In this document: positions 1-7,063 of the stretch, in pieces
Position numbering within the stretch: the first letter of the stretch is position 1
Layout: each line of letters starts with the position of its first letter
Assembly: GCA_964417785.1 (NCBI GenBank)
Contig: CAYQJO010000190.1
Span: 1-8,444, forward strand
Reading direction: 5' to 3'
DNA: 8,444 nt
DNA from: DAOTUL01 sp034437435
Lineage (GTDB): Bacteria > Chloroflexota > Anaerolineae > Aggregatilineales > Phototrophicaceae
Notes under the pieces: model-generated
Seen by the model: only the letters and a program-made list of their open reading frames with translations
Database searches by the model: none
What the model was told of the DNA's origin: nothing
Program-made: the position numbers and the translations under genes

Positions 1-234
1 AATATGGCAGTCGTCACCGTTGAAGATACCGGCTACGGTATCCCGGAATCACTTCAGAAACGGTTGTTCCAGCCCTTCTACCGGGCCAAGACCGATGAGA
101 CCGAGCATATCGAAGGCACCGGACTCGGCCTGCATCTGGTCAAGAACATTGTTGAACGCCATAACGGTCAGATGATCGTCCACAGTGTGTATGGCAAAGG
201 CAGCATTTTCGGCTTCATGCTGCCCATCGCCTAA
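1..234 (+). CDS. Sensor histidine kinase, C-terminal fragment (HATPase_c domain), 5' end outside the window
   Basis: This is the last 77 codons of a two-component sensor histidine kinase, open at the left edge. It carries the end of the ATP-binding domain: a G1 box (EDTGYGIP, with the Asp that contacts adenine), an F box (LFQPFYRAK), a G2 box (GTGLGLHLVKNIV), and the usual last strands ending GFMLP. These motifs place it in the HisKA/HATPase_c superfamily. The sensor and phospho-acceptor histidine parts lie outside the window, so the signal, membrane topology and partner regulator cannot be judged. It ends in TAA at 232-234, which overlaps the TAG stop (231-233) of the convergent metallopeptidase gene, leaving no intergenic space for a separate terminator. 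The codon before the first visible ATG is in frame, so that ATG is internal and not a start. Confidence 0.9.
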   Translation, partial: NMAVVTVEDTGYGIPESLQKRLFQPFYRAKTDETEHIEGTGLGLHLVKNIVERHNGQMIVHSVYGKGSIFGFMLPIA

Positions 235-2075
235 CGCACATCCACCGACAGTGTGTATGTCGTGGGAACCGTCGTGACCGGGGCCAACGGTGACACAGCG
301 ATCAGCACATCCTCAACCCCGTCGCGCAATTCCACTGGCTTGAGCGCGTCAATCGGCACCAGCCAGCGATCTACATGCACATCATCCGGCATGATCTGGA
401 TCAACTGCACCCAGGCCCGCTGCGGCAGACGGTTATCCATCCATAACCAGCCCTGTGGCTGCCATCCACCGTTGTCTGTCTCAAAATCGCTGATGTAACC
501 GATCTCCGGGATGGCTATATCGTCCAGCGCCAGTCCCGGCTGATTGACGGCATCGTCGGTCACCATCTCGAAGCGCAGCAAGATTTCATGACCGGCATAG
601 GCGTCCAGCGCGATGATCTGCTCGATCCAACCGTCCGATTGGCCGGTATAACCGGGGCCATAGGCGTTACCAAACGGGTTGGCGGTGGTCGATGCCGGTG
701 TGGTCAGAATGTCCCAGGTCGCGCCACCGTCCACGCTGACTGTCACATAGGCATAATCCCAATTCTCTTCGATGCTGTACCATGCTCTATATGAAAGAGT
801 GGCACTCTCCACATCGCGCAGATCAAACGCCTGTTCCAGCGCCATATGGCTGCCATCGCCGCGATGGCTGTACCACATCTGCTCGCCGCTGTAGGCTTCC
901 GTCGGGATCAGGCCGACTGTCTCCGGCAGGGCGAGTGTGATCTCAAGTGTCTGCCCGCCGTTGATGTCAGGTACCCGGTAGTAGTCGGTGGCGTATTGGG
1001 GAAGCGTCTGTGTTGTCTGACCGTTGAATGTCATCACCGGCACCCGATCGGGCATGGAGATCAGATCATACCCATAGCGTGATCCCGGTTGTTGCAGCAG
1101 GTTCGCCAGCACCCAATCGGCAAAGAAATCGTCCGCACCCGGCTCGCCCATTTCCCGCAAAACCTCATCAATCGAGAACAGACCATCTACCGGACTCTGG
1201 TTGAGTTGTTGAATCGCTTCCAGGCCGTAGCGCTCATACAGATAGGTGACGAACATGAATCCGGCACCGTAATTGACCGCACGAGCGCTGTTGGTCTCAC
1301 CGAAGGTGTTCAACTGGGTTTGCGGATAGGGCAGGAAAGCCCCCGCCAGCCAGTTGGCACTGTCGTAACCGAGATACAATTCGGTGAAGGTGCTGAAGCC
1401 CTCGTTCAGCCATGTGTCTTCATTAGAGTCCACGTTGTCGCGGATCATATGCTGGAATTCGTGCGCCATCGTACTTGCCAGGGTCGGCCCGTCGATGACC
1501 ATGCCGTAGGCGTCCAGATTGACGAAAAACATCTCGCGCTCGTTGCTGTTGACAAAAACCTCGTCCGGGTAGGTATGGCGGCGGGCGAAATACGCGGCAG
1601 TGGTCGCACCTAGATCACGGGCGAACAACACATGTATGCGTGGGTCGCCGTCCACGCCGGGGGATGCCTCGCTGCCCCACAATTTGCGCACATCGGGATA
1701 GATATGCCTATCCCATGTTCGCGCCAACGACTCGAGTCCGTCCTGGGCAACGTCTGCATCGTTTTGGACCCACAGATACACATGTTCACCGACAACGCGC
1801 AGTTCGGCTTCGACCTCAAAGGTGTAACCCGCGCTGGAGTTGGTCGTACTGAACACCTGGCGGTCGCCCAACGCCGGAAATACAACAGGATCAGCGATAA
1901 TCTCACCGACACCGAGAAAGCGCTGTGCCAGATGTACCGGGTCAGCCGGTGGGACATGGGTTTCGGACAACGCCGTCACGGTGGGGAAATCCGCTGTTTC
2001 AGTAGCCGGGTCCGCCTGGATGGCCGGCAGAAGCAGAAAGGCGATACAGAACAGTGTGATTTTTCGCAGCATCAT
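231..2075 (-). CDS. Secreted zinc metallopeptidase (HEXXH, M30/M6-like) with immune-inhibitor-A/MAM-like C-terminal region
   Basis: Predicted exported protease of 614 residues, last gene of the three-gene minus-strand cluster. The N-terminus (MMLRKITLFCIAFLLLPAIQA) is a classic signal peptide. A HEFQH zinc motif sits at about residues 205-209, followed by WLNEGFSTFTE, where Glu225 is the likely third zinc ligand. That arrangement fits gluzincin-type peptidases (M30 hyicolysin-like or M1-like); the exact MEROPS family is uncertain. Residues about 385-517 resemble the MAM-like beta domain of immune inhibitor A (bulky strands, SVDGGATW, ALDDI), and about 518-614 form a beta-rich tail typical of such exported proteins. 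The chosen ATG overlaps the upstream oxidoreductase stop as ATGA (2072-2075), suggesting translational coupling. In-frame ATGs at 2084 and 2072 are alternatives, and none has a strong ribosome-binding site. The substrate is unknown. Confidence 0.85.
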   Translation of the reverse strand: MMLRKITLFCIAFLLLPAIQADPATETADFPTVTALSETHVPPADPVHLAQRFLGVGEIIADPVVFPALGDRQVFSTTNSSAGYTFEVEAELRVVGEHVYLWVQNDADVAQDGLESLARTWDRHIYPDVRKLWGSEASPGVDGDPRIHVLFARDLGATTAAYFARRHTYPDEVFVNSNEREMFFVNLDAYGMVIDGPTLASTMAHEFQHMIRDNVDSNEDTWLNEGFSTFTELYLGYDSANWLAGAFLPYPQTQLNTFGETNSARAVNYGAGFMFVTYLYERYGLEAIQQLNQSPVDGLFSIDEVLREMGEPGADDFFADWVLANLLQQPGSRYGYDLISMPDRVPVMTFNGQTTQTLPQYATDYYRVPDINGGQTLEITLALPETVGLIPTEAYSGEQMWYSHRGDGSHMALEQAFDLRDVESATLSYRAWYSIEENWDYAYVTVSVDGGATWDILTTPASTTANPFGNAYGPGYTGQSDGWIEQIIALDAYAGHEILLRFEMVTDDAVNQPGLALDDIAIPEIGYISDFETDNGGWQPQGWLWMDNRLPQRAWVQLIQIMPDDVHVDRWLVPIDALKPVELRDGVEDVLIAVSPLAPVTTVPTTYTLSVDVR

Positions 2076-3103
2076 AACACCCATTCAGCCATTAAACGGA
2101 CGGTATCGAGATTGTTGAACACCGAAAGGCTCAGAGTCGTCACCGGACTGTCGCGCCAGATTTGCAGCCGATCCTTGATCCGATCCTTCGAGCCGACCAG
2201 CGCCACCTGATCGACCAGTTCATCGGGGACCGCCATCACAGCATCGCCAGTTCGACGGGCCATATAGTGTTCCTGGATGGTCTCCGCCGCCGCCTCAAAG
2301 CCGTAGCGGCAGGCGAGATCGTAATAGAAGTTCTTGCCTTTGGCTCCCATGCCACCGATGTAGAGCGCCAGCATCGGTTTGACCTGGTTGCGAGCGGCGC
2401 TCAGATCATCGTCCAGCACCACACTGACAGTCGGCACGATGTCAAAATCGGCGTAGCCCTTGCCCTCAACGCGAGCGAACCCGGCTTCGATATACTCGCG
2501 GTAGGTGTCGTCATAGTGTTCCGGTGAGAAGAAAATGGGCAGCCAACCATCGGCAATCTCCGCCGTCAGCGTGACGTTTTTGGGACCAATTGACGCCAGA
2601 TAGATTGGGATGTCGGCGCGTCCGTGCAGAATGCTTTTGAGCGATTTACCCAGTCCGGTCGCGTCCTCGCCGGTGTAGGGGATGGTGTAGTTTTCTCCCT
2701 CGTGGGCCAGCGGTCCCTCACGCCGGAAAATCTGACGCAGAATGCGGACATATTCGCGAGTTTTGCCCAATGGCTTGCCGTATGCCACACCATGCCAGCC
2801 TTCGACCACCTGCGGCCCGGAGAGTCCCAGGCCGAGCAGCATCCGCCCGCCGGAGAGTTGATCCAGCGTCATGGCGGTCATGGCGGTGTTGGCGGGCGTG
2901 CGACCGGGCATCTGCATGATGGCGGTCCCCAGGTGAATGCGTTCCGTTTGTGCGCCGATCCAGGCCAGTGGTGTGACCGCATCCGATCCCCACGACTCCG
3001 ATGTCCAGACCGAATGATAACCGAGTCGCTCGGCCTCCTGGACCAATGATACCGGCAGGTCGATTGTGTGGCCGGAGTATCCTAACATCAATCCCAGACG
3101 CAT
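2072..3103 (-). CDS. LLM-class F420-dependent oxidoreductase (luciferase-like monooxygenase family)
   Basis: A 343-residue cytoplasmic TIM-barrel oxidoreductase of the luciferase-like superfamily, most like the subgroup that uses reduced deazaflavin F420 rather than FMN. Recognisable family segments are WTSESWGSDAVTPLAW (33-48), LGTAIMQMPGRTPA (58-71), TLDQLSGGRMLLGLGLSGP (79-97), a GWHG motif (102-105), IPIYLASIGPKNV (165-177), EIADGWLPIFFSP (182-194) and a C-terminal ALVGSKDRIKDRL helix. There is no signal peptide. The open frame extends 77 codons further upstream, but that part lies inside the preceding gene. The ATG at 3103 has an excellent Shine-Dalgarno (AAGGAG) whose first bases are the stop codon of that gene. 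The substrate cannot be read from sequence. Its position between two secreted proteins is odd. F420 use is inferred from family resemblance, so FMN cannot be excluded. Confidence 0.93.
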   Translation of the reverse strand: MRLGLMLGYSGHTIDLPVSLVQEAERLGYHSVWTSESWGSDAVTPLAWIGAQTERIHLGTAIMQMPGRTPANTAMTAMTLDQLSGGRMLLGLGLSGPQVVEGWHGVAYGKPLGKTREYVRILRQIFRREGPLAHEGENYTIPYTGEDATGLGKSLKSILHGRADIPIYLASIGPKNVTLTAEIADGWLPIFFSPEHYDDTYREYIEAGFARVEGKGYADFDIVPTVSVVLDDDLSAARNQVKPMLALYIGGMGAKGKNFYYDLACRYGFEAAAETIQEHYMARRTGDAVMAVPDELVDQVALVGSKDRIKDRLQIWRDSPVTTLSLSVFNNLDTVRLMAEWVL

Positions 3104-3116
3104 GAAAATCTCCTTA
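3104..3116 (-). promoter_or_regulatory. Ribosome-binding site of the LLM oxidoreductase, fused with the upstream stop codon
   Basis: On the minus strand the sequence before ATG 3103 reads TAAGGAGATTTTC. The AAGGAG core is a near-perfect Shine-Dalgarno about 6 nt from the start, and its TAA is also the stop of the PPC-repeat gene. This fixes the oxidoreductase start at 3103 rather than at the much longer open frame, and implies coupling of the two genes on one transcript. Confidence 0.8.
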
Positions 3117-4574
3117 CGGGTCAAAGATTTGAGCCAACACCAGCACATACCCGCCGCGTGTGTTCGGATTGTCCGCGCCGTTATAGCGGGTGGCTTCAAT
3201 ATAGTATATGCCGGTTTCCGGCAGTGTATAGCGGTCGATGCGGGCGTTGGGCCGGCCCCCGCCGTCGTCATCGTTGATGAGAACGGTGGTGCCGTCTGCT
3301 GCCAGGATGTTGATGAAGGGATCAAGGTCGCCATCGCTTTGATTCATAGAGGCGGTGATGATGTCGCCCGCTTCACCGCGAAAAGCGTAGCGCACCCGTG
3401 TGGTTACATCGTCAATGTTGCCAGTGAGACTGACGCCATAATCGATTCGTTGGACGCTGGCGGGGACCGGGTCGAAAGCATTGCCCTGGTTGACGAGGCG
3501 CAAACGATAGGGGCCGGTCGTGATCCCTGTCTCGCGCTCGAAACGGGTGGCAATCACGTAGTAAGAGCCATCCGCCGGGACCAGAAAATCGGTAATGAGC
3601 GCGTTCTGGCCGTCGCCGCTGTCGTCATCAACTGCCAGTTCGTTCATTTGCAAATCAGCGATCACCAGAAAAGTGTCGATATTGCCGCCGATGCGATCCA
3701 TGCTCACACTGATGATGTCGTCACGGCGGGCTTCAAAGCGATAATACTGCTCGGAACGGCTTTCGGCCAGCGCTCCTTCGACGGCTGCCCCGGCTCGCAA
3801 GGGAACGGCAGCCAGCGGCGAATTGCCGAGGCCACTGTTCTGCGACTCCTCGACCGTGAGCAAAAAGCTGCCGGAACTGCTGCCAGCGGCCAACCCGTAG
3901 CGGCTGGCGATCACGTAATAGGTGCCGTCCGCCGGGATCATGAACCCCTGGATCAGCGCATCGATTCCGGCACCGGGGAAGTCGTCGTTGTGGGCCAACA
4001 CATAACTGTTGTTATCGACAACCCGGATGTAAGGGTCCAGATCACCGGCGCGGGTCTGCATATGAATGTTCACAATGTCGCCCTGGCGGGCGCGGAAAAA
4101 GTAGAATAGCTCCGGCTCCATGTTATCGACAGTGTTATAGACGGTATCGCCATAGCGCATGCCGCAGTAGTTGGCCGAACCGTTACCGATGCGCTGAACG
4201 AGCAGTTCAAAACTGCCGCTGGTGGTGCCGAGACCGTAGCCAAAACGTCCCACGACCACTGTATAACGTCCGTTTGCGGGGATGGCGAGCGGTTCCACCA
4301 GAACAGCCGACTCGCTGCCGCTGTCGTCTCGTCGGACGAGGACGGCACCTCTGGCATCGATGACGGTCAGAACCGGGTCGAGATTGCCACCGGTGACGCG
4401 CACCCGCAGCGAGATGAAATCGCAGCGCAGGGCGTCGAATTCAAAAGTGACCTGTGGCGATTGGTTGTCGATGCTGCCGCTGACTACCTGACCGTAGACA
4501 ACCCCCTCCTGATCCTGAGCGTTCAGGTTGATCGTCAGCAGATGGAGAAAGATGAATAGCAGAATATAGCGCAT
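3114..4574 (-). CDS. Secreted protein of four PPC-type beta-domain repeats
   Basis: A 486-residue predicted exported protein with no enzymatic domain. After a signal peptide (MRYILLFIFLHLLTINLNA, cleaved around residue 19) come four repeats of about 105-120 residues, roughly 25-127, 140-241, 255-361 and 375-482. Each has the same order: a strand ending F.A..GD.I, then G(N/D)(L/I)D(P/T) followed by strands, an acidic DD turn (possible calcium site), a (V/I)PA(D/N)G.Y(Y/T)V segment and a final G.(F/Y).L strand. This is the pre-peptidase C-terminal (PPC) fold, normally an accessory domain of secreted proteases and here freestanding. The frame could begin at a TTG at 4601, but ATG 4574 removes nine residues and gives a cleaner signal peptide. 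It leads the cluster; its stop is 10 nt before the oxidoreductase gene. The role is unknown; adhesion, a matrix role or assisting the downstream protease are guesses. Confidence 0.85.
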   Translation of the reverse strand: MRYILLFIFLHLLTINLNAQDQEGVVYGQVVSGSIDNQSPQVTFEFDALRCDFISLRVRVTGGNLDPVLTVIDARGAVLVRRDDSGSESAVLVEPLAIPANGRYTVVVGRFGYGLGTTSGSFELLVQRIGNGSANYCGMRYGDTVYNTVDNMEPELFYFFRARQGDIVNIHMQTRAGDLDPYIRVVDNNSYVLAHNDDFPGAGIDALIQGFMIPADGTYYVIASRYGLAAGSSSGSFLLTVEESQNSGLGNSPLAAVPLRAGAAVEGALAESRSEQYYRFEARRDDIISVSMDRIGGNIDTFLVIADLQMNELAVDDDSGDGQNALITDFLVPADGSYYVIATRFERETGITTGPYRLRLVNQGNAFDPVPASVQRIDYGVSLTGNIDDVTTRVRYAFRGEAGDIITASMNQSDGDLDPFINILAADGTTVLINDDDGGGRPNARIDRYTLPETGIYYIEATRYNGADNPNTRGGYVLVLAQIFDP

Positions 4575-4636
4575 ACCGCCAAATATAACATAGACGGTCA
4601 ACCCGGTTTAGGGGTACTATATGTTTGAGCAGGTTG

Positions 4637-4656
4637 TATAGATATTTTGATCTATA
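4637..4656. promoter_or_regulatory. Perfect 7-bp dyad in the divergent promoter region (candidate operator)
   Basis: TATAGAT (4637-4643) and ATCTATA (4650-4656) are perfect inverted copies separated by 6 nt. They sit in the 105-bp AT-rich gap between the divergent PPC-protein and SDR genes. The right arm overlaps TATATT (4653-4658), a plausible -10 hexamer for the SDR gene, which would place transcription start about 15 nt before its ATG. No convincing -35 was found. For the minus-strand cluster, TATAGT (complement of 4616-4621) is a weak -10 candidate. AT-rich dyads arise by chance, so operator function is only a suggestion. Confidence 0.35.
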
Positions 4657-4679
4657 TTGCACAAGAATGAGAGGGTGTC

Positions 4680-5702
<1,023 letters not shown>

Positions 5703-5712
5703 AAGTAATTTC

Positions 5713-5732
5713 TAGCGGACATTTATCCGCTA
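5713..5732. terminator. Hairpin between convergent genes, probable bidirectional terminator
   Basis: TAGCGGA (5713-5719) and TCCGCTA (5726-5732) form a perfect 7-bp stem with a 6-nt loop. It lies in the 49-bp gap between the SDR stop (5702) and the histidine-kinase stop (5752), which converge here. The flanks are mildly T-rich on the plus strand (TTTG) and carry AAATTACTTTT on the minus-strand read, so it could work in both directions. The T tracts are short, so termination efficiency is uncertain. Confidence 0.55.
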
Positions 5733-5751
5733 TTTGCCGGATTGTGTTGTT

Positions 5752-6981
5752 TCAGGCCGTCGTAGCCAGCAGTGTTATGTCGTCAGATTCAGTCAGGCAG
5801 ATGGGCAGGGTAAAGCAGAACATCGCACCATCACCTGCTTCGCTTTCAACCCAGATGTCGCCACCATGTGCATCAACTGCCAGACGGCAGAATGCCAGCC
5901 CCAACCCCAATCCCTGGGGCGCATTACGGTAGCGAACACGGCTGAACTTGTCAAAAATGCGGTCCTTCATGTGGCGGGGAATGCCAGGGCCGGAGTCTTT
6001 GACCGTGACACAGATTCGCTCATCGGTGAGCGGGTAAGCACCTAACGTAATGATCCCACCTTCGGGCGTATATTTGATGGCGTTCTCCATCAGGTTGATA
6101 ATGACGCGGAGAATCATGTCATTATCGACATCGACCATCGGCAGGTTGTTGTCCCACTCGAATTTAAGCCGCTGGTTGGCGTCAATCGCGAGAGGCTGCA
6201 CAAGCTGAATGGCGTCCGCCAGTAAGACGCGCAGTTCGGTTGGTGAGTTGCGCAGAATGGCCTGCCCCGCTTCCAGGCGCTGGATATCGAGCAAACTGTC
6301 CAGCATGACCCGTAACTGGCGTGTGCTTCGGATGCCGATTTGCAGCATGGTCAGCACGAGCGGGTTTTCGTGGTTGGCGAGGACCTCGGCCAGTTTCTGG
6401 ATGCTGCCACGAATGGATTGCAGCGGGCCGCGCATGTCGTGGTAGATCATGGCGGAGAGATCACGCCGCAGTTGTTCGATCTCGGCCTCTTCTTCGTCGT
6501 AACTGGCACAGATCGCATCGCGTGCCAATCCGCTGATCTCTTCCAGCAGACTGATATGATGATGGTCGAAGTAATCGGGAGTATCATGCATTAAAATCAT
6601 TACCGCCACCACCCGGCTGCCGTAAAACAGTGGAATACCTATCGCTGCTCCCTCAGTGGGCAGCACGCTCAGCGGCATCCAACGAGGATCGGTTGCCACA
6701 TCCCGGATGATGAGCAGACGTTGGCCGTAGTAGACAAATCCGACCATGCCCTGTTCCACCAGGATACGCCATCCTTCGGTGTCGAAATCTATCGCATCAA
6801 ATGTATGAACAGCCTGGATGTCTTGATCCTGACCAAAGGCGAACAAACAGCCGTAAGGGGCCTCGATCAAACAGGCCGTCTGTTTGAGGATGGTGTGCAG
6901 CAGTTTGTCCCGGTCATGAATATCTTGATACAGGGCGCGGGACAGTTTATACAATGTTTGATAGGGATTACCGTCGTGCAT
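5752..6981 (-). CDS. Cytosolic GAF-domain sensor histidine kinase
   Basis: A 409-residue sensor kinase without membrane segments or signal peptide. Residues about 15-160 form a GAF sensor domain (core GMVGFVYYGQRLLIIRDVATDPRW begins at 78; GIPLFYGSRVVAVMIL at 115-130). A short acidic coiled-coil linker (162-174) leads to the HisKA dimerisation domain, with phospho-acceptor His181 in MIYHDMRGPLQ. The HATPase domain has an N box (NLMENAIKYT, 296-305), G1 (DSGPGIP, 329-335), F box (IFDKFSRV) and a G2 box (GLGLGL, 357-362). All catalytic residues seem intact. The C-terminal tail after LPI is about 15 residues. ATG 6981 has an AGAGG ribosome site 5 nt upstream. It lies 82 bp downstream of the FHA-TIR gene on the same strand, but has its own -10 box and no adjacent response regulator. 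The GAF ligand is unknown. Confidence 0.93.
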   Translation of the reverse strand: MHDGNPYQTLYKLSRALYQDIHDRDKLLHTILKQTACLIEAPYGCLFAFGQDQDIQAVHTFDAIDFDTEGWRILVEQGMVGFVYYGQRLLIIRDVATDPRWMPLSVLPTEGAAIGIPLFYGSRVVAVMILMHDTPDYFDHHHISLLEEISGLARDAICASYDEEEAEIEQLRRDLSAMIYHDMRGPLQSIRGSIQKLAEVLANHENPLVLTMLQIGIRSTRQLRVMLDSLLDIQRLEAGQAILRNSPTELRVLLADAIQLVQPLAIDANQRLKFEWDNNLPMVDVDNDMILRVIINLMENAIKYTPEGGIITLGAYPLTDERICVTVKDSGPGIPRHMKDRIFDKFSRVRYRNAPQGLGLGLAFCRLAVDAHGGDIWVESEAGDGAMFCFTLPICLTESDDITLLATTA

Positions 6982-7010
6982 AAGCGCCTCTGATCGATTA
7001 CGGTAATCCC
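6964..7010. promoter_or_regulatory. Inverted-repeat array around the GAF kinase start (candidate operator)
   Basis: GGGATTACCGT (6964-6974) and ACGGTAATCCC (7000-7010) are perfect 11-bp inverted copies separated by 25 nt. The outer copy also belongs to a tight palindrome, GATTAC-g-GTAATC (6996-7008). The result is three GATTAC/GTAATC half-sites, two of them directly repeated 30 bp apart (about three helical turns). The palindrome covers the likely transcription start of the kinase gene. The other arm lies in codons 3-6, and the ribosome site and ATG fall between the arms. A repressor or autoregulatory site is the simplest reading; an RNA hairpin exposing the start codon in its loop is the alternative for read-through transcripts from the FHA-TIR gene. 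Confidence 0.5.
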
Positions 7011-7016
7011 ATTATA
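7011..7016 (-). promoter_or_regulatory. Consensus -10 box upstream of the GAF kinase gene
   Basis: The minus strand reads a perfect TATAAT here, 30 bp before the kinase ATG, immediately followed by the GATTAC/GTAATC palindrome. Transcription would begin near 7003-7005. No good -35 hexamer exists 16-18 bp upstream, which would fit a promoter needing an activator. The remaining upstream gap to the FHA-TIR stop (7017-7063) is AT-rich and holds no terminator-like hairpin. Confidence 0.45.
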
Positions 7017-7063
7017 GAAGCATCTGCAAGTTAGAGCATTAATTTTTATAGTATTTTTACTCT

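Noticed and set aside
182..259. 12-nt direct repeat ACAGTGTGTATG at 182-193 and 248-259
   Set aside because: Both copies lie in coding sequence of different genes on opposite strands; with no further copies or target-site features, coincidence is the simplest explanation.
242..265. Hairpin CCA(c)CGACA/TGTCGTGG as a terminator for the first kinase
   Set aside because: It has a bulge, no T tract and lies in the peptidase coding region.
1089..2210. Plus-strand open frames opposite the metallopeptidase
   Set aside because: They are overlapping shadows in several frames without domains; the minus-strand protease has a signal peptide and zinc motif.
3104..3334. N-terminal extension of the LLM oxidoreductase
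   Set aside because: It overlaps the PPC gene in another frame, has no LLM similarity, and a strong ribosome site precedes the internal ATG at 3103.
3066..4109. A 347-codon plus-strand open frame opposite the PPC-repeat gene
   Set aside because: It is antisense to a gene with a clear signal peptide and four repeats, lacks any recognisable domain, and looks like a shadow of GC-rich codon use.
7030..7063. Possible terminator after the FHA-TIR gene
   Set aside because: The AT-rich stretch has only a weak imperfect AGAG/CTCT pairing, not a stable stem.
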